Shown here: in pieces, positions 32,965 to 41,390 of the stretch
Position numbering within the stretch: position 1 is the stretch's first letter
Layout: each line of letters starts with the position of its first letter
DNA from: Xenorhabdus beddingii
GTDB lineage: Bacteria; Pseudomonadota; Gammaproteobacteria; Enterobacterales; Enterobacteriaceae
Assembly: GCF_002127545.1 (NCBI RefSeq)
Contig: NZ_MUBK01000002.1
Span: 202,195-266,194, forward strand
DNA: 64,000 nt
Reading direction: 5' to 3'
Notes under the pieces: generated by a model
What the model was told of the DNA's origin: nothing
What the model saw: the letters and a program-made list of their open reading frames with translations, nothing else
The model's database searches: none
Program-made: the position numbers and the translations under genes

Positions 32965-34071
32965 TTACTGTGCTACTTTTGGCTGAGTAACCACTTCTTT
33001 AGTACCCTGAATATTGATAACTACACGGCGATCAGGTGCCAGGCAGTCGATCAGTTTAGCGCGAACTTTGATGTTGTCACAGTGAGAACCCGTGACAGGA
33101 TTTTCCTTGCCACGGCCTTCTGCGTGGATGCTATTTGCTGGAATGCCTTTAGCAACCAGATAATTTACAACAGATTGAGCACGTTTTTGCGACAACGGCA
33201 GGTTGTAATTCTGGCTACCGATGCGGTCAGTATAACCAAGTACTACAACATTACCCTGATTTGGATCGATTTTAGCCAGTTGGTTGTAGAGGCTATCCAG
33301 TTCTTTCTTACCTTCTTCTTTCAGCGTTGATTTGTTGAAATTGAACAGAACGTCAGAACGCAGAGTGAAGCTCTTGTTTTCAACAACCGGAGCAGGAACG
33401 ACCGGAGCGACAGGTGTAATCACTGGAGCAACTGCTTCATCTTGACCGAAACGGTAAGAAAGGCCAACGCTCAACAAGCCGTTATCTGGGCGGGCACCAA
33501 CGGTAGTGGCATCACCGATGTTATTAACCCATTGGTAATCCAGGCGGGTTGCCAGATTTTTGGTCAATGCGTACTCAACACCAATCGCAGCTAAAGGAGA
33601 AAAGCCAGTGTCGTTGTTTTTCAGCCTGACTTGATCAGGAGATGCGGCATTGGCGTCATAAGTCGCAGAAGAGTCTGCACGCCATGCCATACCACCCAAA
33701 CGGGTATAAACATCAAGATTATCCATCACTGGGTAGCTCAATTTAGTTGTCAATTGAACACCTTGAGCGCGGAAAGCACCGTTATTAACGCTGCCTTTAT
33801 AAGCCATGCGACCCAGCCAGTCATAGCCCATTTCAAAGCCCAGATATGGGTTTGCCTGATAACCAACATAGGCACCTGCACCCAGTTGGCTTTTGTGAGT
33901 TGAGCCGTCACCAATTCGGTTATCGTAATCATTGCCGTAGAAATTCACGTCATGGTATTGAGACCAACCCAGTTTAGCGCCGGTATACCAGGTGTCATCC
34001 TTTGGAGCTGCTTGGGCAGCAGTTGCGAAAGCTGCCACTGCCACTGCTACTGCGATAGCTGTCTTTTTCAT
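32965..34071 (-). CDS. ompA: Outer membrane protein A OmpA
   Basis: Abundant outer-membrane protein: an N-terminal eight-stranded beta barrel and a C-terminal periplasmic OmpA-like domain that binds peptidoglycan. The start at 34071 gives the typical signal peptide [15 protein letters not shown]...AQA and mature start APKDDTWY; the longer reading adds [10 protein letters not shown] without support. 368 residues. The barrel runs to about residue 195, then a Pro/Val-rich hinge ([15 protein letters not shown]), then the peptidoglycan-binding domain with [19 protein letters not shown]. Two Cys near the end (SHCDNI, IDCLAP) form the usual disulphide. Confidence 0.97.
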   Translation of the reverse strand: MKKTAIAVAVAVAAFATAAQAAPKDDTWYTGAKLGWSQYHDVNFYGNDYDNRIGDGSTHKSQLGAGAYVGYQANPYLGFEMGYDWLGRMAYKGSVNNGAFRAQGVQLTTKLSYPVMDNLDVYTRLGGMAWRADSSATYDANAASPDQVRLKNNDTGFSPLAAIGVEYALTKNLATRLDYQWVNNIGDATTVGARPDNGLLSVGLSYRFGQDEAVAPVITPVAPVVPAPVVENKSFTLRSDVLFNFNKSTLKEEGKKELDSLYNQLAKIDPNQGNVVVLGYTDRIGSQNYNLPLSQKRAQSVVNYLVAKGIPANSIHAEGRGKENPVTGSHCDNIKVRAKLIDCLAPDRRVVINIQGTKEVVTQPKVAQ

Positions 34072-34424
34072 TTTACGCCTCGTTATCATCCAAATAGGCA
34101 ATTGGCCTTGAAAGCCTTATTATTAGCCATTGGTTAAAATGTTTGATTAGGTGACTCCACTTTTACCAGAAGATGCTTCCTGAAATATAAGAGTGGTAAG
34201 CACAAACCTAAACTGTGTAAAGTCTACAACGAACTCAAAAAGTTACAAGTGCACTGTGATTCACGACACAAAATTTTTAATTATCATCATACAAATAAAA
34301 AATATTTTTGACGAACATTTACAATGTTGACCATATCAATACATTGATTTTCATTGTAAAGACGGGAGATTATCAATTAGTAGCTCATTTTTTATAAAAA
34401 ATATTGGGATTAATCCTAATTTTG
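34072..34424. promoter_or_regulatory. ompA leader and promoter region, sulA 3' flank
   Basis: A 353-base gene-free stretch. In relatives, ompA has a long stabilising 5' leader (over 100 bases) in this position. The part near ompA is mixed sequence, the part near sulA is very AT-rich. I could not pin the promoter boxes. Confidence 0.5.
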
Positions 34425-34997
34425 TCAATGATAGTAAATAGAGTGAATTTGTAACCTAACGGGTGGTGAATTTAATTGATGCGTTAACTTTTGTGGCCGC
34501 ATAATAAAACCGAGAGCAGTGCCCCTTTGGGCAGCTAAATGTAATCTATTCACTTCATATTCAGACAATTCAGGCAACCAGCCCAATACAATACTGTAAT
34601 TACCACTTGCTAAAGCCTTTTCCATAGCATTAATCGAAGCAATGGGCCGGATCTGGGTTAGTTGGACGATTTTATCTAGAGGAAGCCCTGAATTTATCAA
34701 CCACTGGCGGCTCAACCTCTGATTGGGTGTCACCCAAAGTAACCATCGGTTTTCGTTTCCCGACTGACGTAATAAAGGAAGCAGAATATGATTAATGGCT
34801 GGCTGGTGTTCGTTATAAACCAGCTCACTGACCATCCCTTTTTCTGTTGGTGACGCGCATTGTGGGGGTTCCACAACAGACCGTCTTTTCACGGCCATCT
34901 CAGCCATTTTTTTGTCTGTTTTATGTTCATTCACGGTTGTGTCAACCGCCATTGTTTTATTTTCGGTGAGATAGCCCCACGATGATTGAATGCTCAT
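34425..34997 (-). CDS. sulA: SOS cell-division inhibitor SulA
   Basis: Binds FtsZ and blocks Z-ring assembly during the SOS response; normally degraded by Lon. I set the start at the ATG at 34997, seven bases after GAGGAAC; the ATG at 35012 precedes that ribosome site. 190 residues, somewhat longer at the N-terminus than E. coli SulA. The family core is clear: SELVYNEHQPAINHILLPLL, WLLWVTPNQRLSRQWL and GNYSIVLGWLPEL. A perfect LexA box lies 22 bases upstream. The ompA-sulA-sxy order is conserved. Confidence 0.94.
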   Translation of the reverse strand: MSIQSSWGYLTENKTMAVDTTVNEHKTDKKMAEMAVKRRSVVEPPQCASPTEKGMVSELVYNEHQPAINHILLPLLRQSGNENRWLLWVTPNQRLSRQWLINSGLPLDKIVQLTQIRPIASINAMEKALASGNYSIVLGWLPELSEYEVNRLHLAAQRGTALGFIMRPQKLTHQLNSPPVRLQIHSIYYH

Positions 34998-35018
34998 AAT
35001 GTTCCTCGCCATGATAAG

Positions 35019-35034
35019 CTGTATATTTATACAG
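35019..35034 (-). promoter_or_regulatory. LexA box of sulA
   Basis: CTGTATATTTATACAG fits the CTGT-N8-ACAG consensus perfectly with an AT-rich centre, 22 bases from the sulA start; this predicts strong SOS repression. Confidence 0.93.
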
Positions 35035-35239
35035 TATAACGCTATTTGATTAAAAGCAAGTTTCTTTTTTTCAAAGCGCTTCGCAAAAATTTACAGAAAT
35101 TCAGATTTTTCTGACTTAATGATTGGCAGTTGGAAATAGATTGCGTATGGTTTTAATTAATTGTTCTTGTTATCTATTTTATTAATAGCAGTCATGGTTA
35201 ACCATTATGTTGGAATGTGATTCATGGAGTGATAAAAAA

Positions 35240-35866
35240 ATGTTTTTATCCGGAGCGCGTTTTACCCAATTACAACACGGCGTATCTTCATTGGGGAAAC
35301 TTAAGAAAAAATCTCAATTTGGTGGCATTGGTCTGTTAATTGATGGTGTTTTATTTGCTATCAGTTCTGAGGGGGAGCTTTATCTACGGGGAAGTAGTCA
35401 CGCTGAGGTATTATTTAAAGCTAAGGGCATGGAAAACTTTATTTATTCAAAGAGAGGGATACCTGTGACTTTACGGTATTACCGCGTTAATGAATTACTC
35501 TGGCGAGATCAGAAACAGTTGTTTGAATATATGCAATTGGCCTATCAATATACCATGGAAGAAATTATTGATAGACGAAAAATGCCTCTCAGGATTAAAG
35601 ACCTGCCTAATTTAGGGATCGCGTTAGAAAGACAACTATGGAAAGTGGGGATCTCTAAAGTAGAAGAGTTGAGAATGCTAGGCGCCAAAGCAACTTATCT
35701 CAAACTACAACAGCATAAGAAAAGAACAAATGTTAGCTTGTTGCTTGCGTTGGCTGGTGCAATAGAGGGCTGCCATGTCGCGGTTTTGCCGGAACAATTG
35801 CGTGACGAATTAATTAGCTGGCACAGTGAATGGATGCAGCAGGATTCGGATCATCATTCGTCATGA
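35240..35866 (+). CDS. sxy: TfoX/Sxy family competence regulator
   Basis: Sxy works with CRP to activate CRP-S promoters (competence and DNA-uptake genes). The gene has a TfoX N-domain (FGGIGLLIDGVLFAISSEGELYLRG) and a TfoX C-domain with helix-hairpin-helix features (LKDLPNLGIALERQLWKVGI...LRMLGAKATYLKL). I prefer the ATG at 35240, which has GGAG upstream and gives about the E. coli length (208 residues); a start at 35207 would add 11 residues without a ribosome site. Divergent from sulA and followed by a strong terminator. Confidence 0.92.
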   Translation: MFLSGARFTQLQHGVSSLGKLKKKSQFGGIGLLIDGVLFAISSEGELYLRGSSHAEVLFKAKGMENFIYSKRGIPVTLRYYRVNELLWRDQKQLFEYMQLAYQYTMEEIIDRRKMPLRIKDLPNLGIALERQLWKVGISKVEELRMLGAKATYLKLQQHKKRTNVSLLLALAGAIEGCHVAVLPEQLRDELISWHSEWMQQDSDHHSS

Positions 35867-35879
35867 GTGACGTTTGATG

Positions 35880-35900
35880 AATAGGGGCATCGCCCCTATT
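35880..35900. terminator. Bidirectional terminator between sxy and the N-glycosidase-like gene
   Basis: AATAGGGGC / GCCCCTATT perfect hairpin with a three-base loop in the convergent gap. Confidence 0.85.
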
Positions 35901-35908
35901 TCCTGATT

Positions 35909-36490
35909 TCATGCGACGGCTGAAGATGTTGGGATAGTTTCTTTTTCCACTATTGAGGTGGTTTCTGTTATGGCTTGTTTTTCTGTTATGGACTGTTTTT
36001 CTGCTATCGATTGAATCGTATGGCTTAATATAGCAGGGTCATGGGTAAAATCATTCAGAGGGATATGATGAACCTGAGCAATAATTGACAGACCTTTTAG
36101 CAAATGGCTGGCTGAGTCATCAAAGGGTTTTTCGGTTACCAATATAATTGGACGCTTTAAGGCAGAGGCCCAGCCCAATTCGATATGAGTACCATCTGTT
36201 CTTATTAATTTTTTCTGTTGTGGGCAAACGGGTAAAATGGCGACAAAAATATCGCATTGTTCCATCCATTGTCGATCTCGTTGAGAAACTTCTTCAGGTG
36301 TAAATAGATGTGTTGTTTCTCCAAATTGCTCTGTACGATGGGCTGAAAAAACTTCTGCACCAAGCGATTCTAACTGATGAATGGCAGATTTGAGATGAAC
36401 TTGTAAATGATTATCTAGTGCCTTGAGTTTTAGTGCGTGTTGAATCGGACCACCAATAAATACCTTAAGATCAGAAAATATTATGGACAT
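35909..36490 (-). CDS. Nucleoside 2-deoxyribosyltransferase-superfamily protein (MilB/BlsM-like nucleotide hydrolase candidate)
   Basis: 193 residues from the ATG at 36490, which follows GAGAGGCG; the longer reading starts inside an ERIC element. The fold markers of the nucleoside deoxyribosyltransferase superfamily are clear: VFIGGP near the start, FSAHRTEQFG, the Asp of QCDIFVAILP, and DGTHIELGWASALKRPIIL, whose Glu is the nucleophile position. From memory this order resembles the CMP/hydroxymethyl-CMP hydrolases of blasticidin and mildiomycin synthesis more than classical deoxyribosyltransferases. The C-terminus has four hexapeptide repeats (IxEKxx). It borders a natural-product-like operon on the same strand, separated by about 400 bases of ERIC repeats. 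Alternative role: nucleotide salvage. Confidence 0.75.
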   Translation of the reverse strand: MSIIFSDLKVFIGGPIQHALKLKALDNHLQVHLKSAIHQLESLGAEVFSAHRTEQFGETTHLFTPEEVSQRDRQWMEQCDIFVAILPVCPQQKKLIRTDGTHIELGWASALKRPIILVTEKPFDDSASHLLKGLSIIAQVHHIPLNDFTHDPAILSHTIQSIAEKQSITEKQAITETTSIVEKETIPTSSAVA

Positions 36491-36517
36491 AGGGTCGCCT
36501 CTCATAGTCATAAGATC

Positions 36518-36645
36518 TATACCCGTCATACTTCAAGCTGCCTCTTTGTTGGCTGCACTCACTCACCCCGGTCACATAGTTAGCTATGCTCCCGGGGATG
36601 AGCTCCCTTGCCGCCGCGATGCAACTCGAATTATTTTGGGTATAT
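36518..36645 (-). repeat. ERIC/IRU element, standard length
   Basis: About 128 bp bounded by TATACCC and GGGTATA with the ERIC core (CTCACCCCGGTCACATAG...CTATGCTCCCGGGGAT) in the orientation opposite to the copies near zapC. It overlaps the would-be N-terminal extension of the neighbouring gene, so that extension is spurious. Confidence 0.8.
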
Positions 36646-36862
36646 ACCCGTCATATTTCAAGTTGCCTCTACGTTGGCTGCGCTTACTCACCCCGGTCAA
36701 CCGTTCTTATAAACATAGCATTATCTATGTTCACGGAATGCTCACGGGGATTAATGAGCGTTTCCTGCCTCTCACCGGAGGACGGCCTTTGGCCGGGCAA
36801 ATTCGTTCCCTTGCCGCTGTGATGCAACTCGAATTATTTTAGGTATAATTATTTTGGGTATA
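36643..36862 (-). repeat. ERIC/IRU element, long form with insertion, plus terminal remnant
   Basis: Tandem with the preceding copy and sharing its border. It carries the same kind of internal insertion (CTGCCTCTCACCGGAGG and GGCCTTTGGCC hairpins) as the long copy at 19849-20058. The right end TTATTTTAGGTATAATTA is followed by a second TTATTTTGGGTATAATTA, a small terminal duplication. Confidence 0.75.
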
Positions 36863-36890
36863 ATTATATTTTTTTGTTACATTTCAATTT

Positions 36891-38057
36891 TTAGTTGGGA
36901 ATCCTATTTTCAATATAATCAACAATAATGTCATTTGAATTGCTTTTAACAATATCATGACAAAATTTAGTGTGGTTTGTTTCTTTTGAGAGAAACTGAT
37001 TGATCATATTCATGGCGCGTTTTCTTTCTATAGGATTATTGATAAATAAATCGTTACATTTTTTAATTAACGCCAAACCCTCTTTCTCTGGCAGGTAGGA
37101 GGGAATATCGGGGTAACCATATTCAGGTTGCCATAAAAAACCGTATTCGTGGGTATAATAATGTTGAAGGAAAACGTCTAGCTGTAATTGTTGACTATAA
37201 TTTTGTGGCGGTAAGAAAAAAACATCTTTATTGAGCGTCATACATTCATAAAATGTTGTCAGTCCTGGGTTAGATAATACCTTACGGGCACGGTCTAATT
37301 TTTGCAGGAAATCTTGCCTTGCAAAACAGCCAATATGAATATGCGGATGCGTTTTGGCAAACCTATTTGCCAGATTGACAATGGTCTTGCCGCCGCCGGC
37401 AATAGTTATGTTGGTTTCATTTTGCAGATTGGGAATAGACAATAACTCCTGGAGGAAATGGTAGTAAAAATCTGTTGTATCGACGTAAACCGTATCAATG
37501 CCGCCAAGAGTGATCAGTACACCTTCTGGTGGAGGGGCATCTAACCTGTATTTTTGTAAAGAGTCAGGTTGTAAAGAGTCAGGAAGAATCGGAGGAATAA
37601 CTTGATAATCGCCCAGTTTGTCATGGAATTTTTCAATGTTACGTTCTATTCCATGGAAATCCTGAATAAATGTTTTTTCGGTTTGGTGCAGATCGACATG
37701 GAGATTATCCCACATCCAAAATAGCGTATCGATATAGATAATCGGTGTGCCTAGCTGTGCAACAAAATTGATCGAGTTAGGGTTGGTGTTACTAATATAT
37801 AAACTTGCGCCTGAAATAAGTTCAGAATAGCGGGAAAGTTCGGTAATAGAGGTGGTATCACATTCATAAATTACGTCAAATGAACTGGATTTTTGACCTA
37901 ATTGGGAAGAGGTTAGTGTACCTAACAAAATAAATTGAGTGCCCGGTATTAATTTATTTCGACGCTTTAATTTATCCACCACATTTAATGTGGTGGATAT
38001 GGGGCCAAAACAGAATGGATCTGCGTCAAATATAATATATGGAATATTTTTCAACAT
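36891..38057 (-). CDS. GT-B fold glycosyltransferase-like protein (last gene of biosynthetic operon)
   Basis: 388 residues, no signal peptide. The C-terminal half has features of GT-B enzymes of the MurG/GT28 type: LITLGGID at about 181, a second Gly-rich strand TIAGGGKT at about 218, and the nucleotide-sugar site segment LSNPGLTTFYECM near 261-273 followed by FFLPPQNYSQQ. The N-terminus (IIFDADPFCFGPISTTL) replaces the usual GxG loop. Function is inferred: sugar transfer to an acceptor, possibly a nucleobase or core moiety as in cytosylglucuronate synthases; I cannot show that. It lies nine bases after the GNAT/phosphatase gene. Confidence 0.6.
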   Translation of the reverse strand: MLKNIPYIIFDADPFCFGPISTTLNVVDKLKRRNKLIPGTQFILLGTLTSSQLGQKSSSFDVIYECDTTSITELSRYSELISGASLYISNTNPNSINFVAQLGTPIIYIDTLFWMWDNLHVDLHQTEKTFIQDFHGIERNIEKFHDKLGDYQVIPPILPDSLQPDSLQKYRLDAPPPEGVLITLGGIDTVYVDTTDFYYHFLQELLSIPNLQNETNITIAGGGKTIVNLANRFAKTHPHIHIGCFARQDFLQKLDRARKVLSNPGLTTFYECMTLNKDVFFLPPQNYSQQLQLDVFLQHYYTHEYGFLWQPEYGYPDIPSYLPEKEGLALIKKCNDLFINNPIERKRAMNMINQFLSKETNHTKFCHDIVKSNSNDIIVDYIENRIPN

Positions 38058-38066
38058 ATTATTATC

Positions 38067-39152
38067 TCATAAAGGAATGTTTACATTTTCTATGTCAAAT
38101 TGTTTAGTATAAGGACAATATACAAAAGTGCTGCCATGCAGGTTATGAAGATGTAATCGCCCGGAAAGGTTCAGATTGTTTGTCATTAAATGAGCCAAGA
38201 AAATATTGTGTAGATTTTGGTGGGAGATAATAATCCGCATAGAGGACATTGAAAGCTCATCACCAATTTGCATGGCAAAACGATGGATTCTCTCCGCCGC
38301 ATCCATTACTTGCTCTGAATCTTTGAATGGTGAATCAAGAGGGGTATAAAGTAACCGATAGGCATAATCTTCACCATAACGATGCGGAATATCCGCCAGC
38401 TTCATGCCAATAAGTTCTTCTGGAAAGAATTCGCACAGCGCGTCAGTTTCTTGTATTAAGCAAGATTTAGATGCTGAACCGAATGCTTTGGCCGTTTCAA
38501 ATGCACGGCGTTGAGGTGAAGTATAAATATTTTGCCACGGGCGTTTTCCCAGTATTCGTGTACCGATTTCTTCAGCCTGCTTAATTGAAGTGGCATCAAG
38601 GGCGATCAGATTATCTTCAGGACAGTAATCCAGATGATCAAGCGGAATAATTTGTCCATGCCTGACCCAAAGTATCTTCAGGGGGGGGATGGCACCATGG
38701 TAGTGAATGCGTTCATTGACTTGATAGCATGAAAGCCCATGAAATTGCCAAAAAAAGTTGGCACTTTTGCCTGCATCTGTCTTCAGGTGAACATATGTTG
38801 CCCCATGGCGACGTCCCCATTGCAGCATGGCATTCCATAATCCATAACCTAGTTTCTGGCGTTGGTATTCATCCCTGACATAAAATTCAGCAATATTCAG
38901 GGTCACTTTTTCTGCCCGCTCAAGATACACATTGGCTAACCCCGCCAATTGCCCGGTATTCAGCAACAAAAACAGCCCCCTGTCACCCTGCAAGGTGCGT
39001 TGTTCGAGGGCGGTGTGGTTCTCTTTTGCAATAGCCTCTTCTGATTGATCCCCAAAGACTTCTGGCCAATGGCGTTGAAAATACTCGCCATAAAGGTGAA
39101 GAAATGAATTCCATAAGGGAGATTGAGGGCTAACCTGTTTGAGTTCTAACAT
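38067..39152 (-). CDS. Fusion of GNAT acetyltransferase and histidine phosphatase
   Basis: 361 residues in two domains. Residues 1 to about 150 look like a GNAT N-acyltransferase: strand AEFYVRDEYQRQKLGYGLW (92-106) has the acyl-CoA pyrophosphate loop pattern Q/R-x-x-G-x-G. Residues about 158-361 are a phosphoglycerate-mutase-type histidine phosphatase: catalytic RHG at 164-166, SPQRRAFETA at 212-221, acidic residues in LCEFFPEE near 241, and second His311 in ISHQ (SHG in most members). Both catalytic sets seem intact. The pairing suggests one intermediate is acylated and dephosphorylated in sequence, or a self-resistance and activation step. One base separates it from the upstream gene. Confidence 0.8.
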   Translation of the reverse strand: MLELKQVSPQSPLWNSFLHLYGEYFQRHWPEVFGDQSEEAIAKENHTALEQRTLQGDRGLFLLLNTGQLAGLANVYLERAEKVTLNIAEFYVRDEYQRQKLGYGLWNAMLQWGRRHGATYVHLKTDAGKSANFFWQFHGLSCYQVNERIHYHGAIPPLKILWVRHGQIIPLDHLDYCPEDNLIALDATSIKQAEEIGTRILGKRPWQNIYTSPQRRAFETAKAFGSASKSCLIQETDALCEFFPEELIGMKLADIPHRYGEDYAYRLLYTPLDSPFKDSEQVMDAAERIHRFAMQIGDELSMSSMRIIISHQNLHNIFLAHLMTNNLNLSGRLHLHNLHGSTFVYCPYTKQFDIENVNIPL

Positions 39153-39153
39153 C

Positions 39154-40014
39154 TTACAAACTCCATTCGACTCTTGGTGAACTGAACATCAGCATAACGT
39201 TCTTACACCACTGATGATAATTTGAGCTTGGGGGCCTTTTTCCTTGTCCAGGTTCAGCGAGTAACGGCTGAACCCACCCTTGACGTTTAAGTAATGTTTG
39301 CAAGGAGGAGGAGCATTTTTCCCAATTGAGTACAGTACGGTAGGGGCTTGATTGCTGAGGAGCGTATAGCGAAGCATTGCGGATCTCCTCTTCAATGGCA
39401 TGGGATTTTAGACCGTCTGTCAATGCGGAAAATGTTTCGTCCGCCGCAGTATAAAAGACAGTGAAAATATTTCTGACAGAAAGAGGGATAGGCTCCCGGT
39501 CTGTTAGGCAAAGACGTAATGCTCCACCCGTACGGATAAGTTTGTTGCCATTGAAAGAATAATAAGTGGCATGAGCATGCAGGATTTCTGGCAGGCAATT
39601 TTTCCTTCCATAACCCTGCGAAAGGTCTAGGAACACATGAATATTGCAGATCTTTTGCGTTTTTCGCAAAAATTCCATGCATCCCGGATCAATATAACCT
39701 AAAGGATGGGCGAGCAGTACGGCACAGGGTTGTGGGAGGTCGCTTAGCATTTTCATCATGACTTGAATATCGGCTTGCAAAATCATGCTGGCTTGCTCTG
39801 GTGGCAAAACAGGATAGAATAGCGGCTGCCAATTGGCTGCGTAAACGGATTCGATCATGCTGTGACATATCCATTCCGGCATCAGGCAATAGCCCTGCGG
39901 AGCCACAGCGTGTAAATCTTCACGGAAAAAGTCTCGTACTGACCCGCCATAGCTCATGATATTTTTTATCGGCATTATCTTGTTCCGATGCAATATATTT
40001 CGGTCAGATATCAT
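39154..40014 (-). CDS. Short DegT/DnrJ/EryC1-like PLP protein, probably degenerate or specialised
   Basis: 286 residues, about 100 fewer than a normal DegT aminotransferase. Landmarks still align: PEWICHSMIESVYAANWQPLFYPVLP resembles the strand before the substrate site, VLLAHPLGY and D130-L-S-Q133 match the EDxAQ motif (with Asp at the PLP-nitrogen position), and SFNGNK158LIRTGGAL matches the Schiff-base lysine motif. The C-terminal half is reduced. It may be a true enzyme, or a subunit that pairs with the full-length DegT protein of the same operon. The start overlaps the kinase/acyltransferase stop as ATGA. Confidence 0.6.
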   Translation of the reverse strand: MISDRNILHRNKIMPIKNIMSYGGSVRDFFREDLHAVAPQGYCLMPEWICHSMIESVYAANWQPLFYPVLPPEQASMILQADIQVMMKMLSDLPQPCAVLLAHPLGYIDPGCMEFLRKTQKICNIHVFLDLSQGYGRKNCLPEILHAHATYYSFNGNKLIRTGGALRLCLTDREPIPLSVRNIFTVFYTAADETFSALTDGLKSHAIEEEIRNASLYAPQQSSPYRTVLNWEKCSSSLQTLLKRQGWVQPLLAEPGQGKRPPSSNYHQWCKNVMLMFSSPRVEWSL

Positions 40015-41390
40015 GGTGTGATCCTGAGATGAAGTCGCTCAATATATTCATTGGCCAATTGGTCATAAAATTCATTTTCTCTGCCCCAGAGATCAACCAG
40101 AAGACCCGTGTAAGGGCAATAGAGCATTTCCAGGTGACTCATCAGGCAATTAATCCCCATTAACATGTCCCGGCCTTGATGGCTGCAACCCCATTTAGCG
40201 GCATACCATTGACCTGCACCGTTATTGAGCATCAATGACCAAGCACCGGGAGTCCCTTTGTCATCATAAGTGACCGCCAAATGGTATTGGTTACTTTTGG
40301 ATAACAGGCCCGGAAGGTATTGGAGGTCTTCACGGTTCAGGCTCCGCATATCACTTTGCTGAGTGGTTTTCCAGCTTTGGGCATCGACATACAGGGCATC
40401 TTGCCATAGCTGCTCGATATGTCCTGCGGTGCTGTAACGTGTGACAGTATGGTAGGTACGAGCCTTCTTAAGACTGCGTTTTAATCGTGTTGCATGTTGG
40501 GTCAAAAAGTCAGTGACAGTTGTCTTAGAGGGAATATTGACAACGGGAGCCAGCCATTGACTTTCTTCATGGCACTGTAAACCCTGTTGTTGTGCTAAAT
40601 TATGCAGGTAGCAATAGGCATGGGATTTAGCATTTAAATATTTAAAGAAAATAGGTTGCTGCTTTAAAAAAGACAATAGCTCTTTTTCTTCTTTAGTTGT
40701 AAAGGTGAAATCGAAGAAAGTATTGCTTTGCCACTGTTGATGGTTTTTTTGCCAAACTAGGTCAACATTCTCAAAACGCTTGAGTTCTGGGTAACGCAGC
40801 ACTGTCCCCAAACGCCATAAATGAGAAGTGGTTGGATTGGCAAAAGAGTTCACGGGTGCAGATTGTTGCATAATTGCTTGGCTTATCAGTGCCACAATCC
40901 TGTCTGGTGAATATTTCGAACTATCCAGCAAACATTCATGAGGTAAAGTGTCATCCCACAAATTATCCTGAGCGACTTCCTTAATGCGAGATATAGGCAA
41001 ACGATCGGCGATGGCTCGTTCCTGATTACGAATAATGAGCGTTGGTTCCCGTGCAACAAGCCGATAATGCAGAATTCGGATATCTTTTCGCGTAAACAGG
41101 GAATGGATGGCGTCAATTTCTTCAGGATAAATAAATACCCCATCCAGAATGATCAGGTCACTACCTGCATCAAGGCAATCATCAGCCACCTTTAATAGTC
41201 GCAGAGTATCTTCCATGATAATTTTTTGTGTCAGAGAGGTTCTTGGCTCGACAAAATGATGAAAGGTATCCCATGGCAGATAGGAAACAGTTAACCCCTG
41301 CGCCAGCATGGCCTCTTTCAATTGGTTGCACGTTGTGGATTTGCCACTTGCCGGTGTTCCCCTAACAACAACAATGGTCTTATGCTTCAT
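40011..41390 (-). CDS. Fusion of P-loop kinase and CelD/FemAB-type acyltransferase
   Basis: 459 residues. Residues 1 to about 170 form a small-molecule kinase of the zeta-toxin/chloramphenicol-phosphotransferase/Sep-tRNA-kinase style: Walker A GTPASGKST at 11-19, Asp41 in WDTFHHF, and LIILDGVFIYPEE (Asp83). Residues about 200-459 resemble BioF2-like/CelD GNAT_6 or FemAB acyltransferases, with the characteristic VDAQSWKTTQQSDM at 335-348 and AAKWGCSHQGRDMLMG near 397-412. A plausible role is phosphorylation of an intermediate plus aminoacyl or acyl transfer. It overlaps the previous gene by 11 bases. Confidence 0.7.
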   Translation of the reverse strand: MKHKTIVVVRGTPASGKSTTCNQLKEAMLAQGLTVSYLPWDTFHHFVEPRTSLTQKIIMEDTLRLLKVADDCLDAGSDLIILDGVFIYPEEIDAIHSLFTRKDIRILHYRLVAREPTLIIRNQERAIADRLPISRIKEVAQDNLWDDTLPHECLLDSSKYSPDRIVALISQAIMQQSAPVNSFANPTTSHLWRLGTVLRYPELKRFENVDLVWQKNHQQWQSNTFFDFTFTTKEEKELLSFLKQQPIFFKYLNAKSHAYCYLHNLAQQQGLQCHEESQWLAPVVNIPSKTTVTDFLTQHATRLKRSLKKARTYHTVTRYSTAGHIEQLWQDALYVDAQSWKTTQQSDMRSLNREDLQYLPGLLSKSNQYHLAVTYDDKGTPGAWSLMLNNGAGQWYAAKWGCSHQGRDMLMGINCLMSHLEMLYCPYTGLLVDLWGRENEFYDQLANEYIERLHLRITP

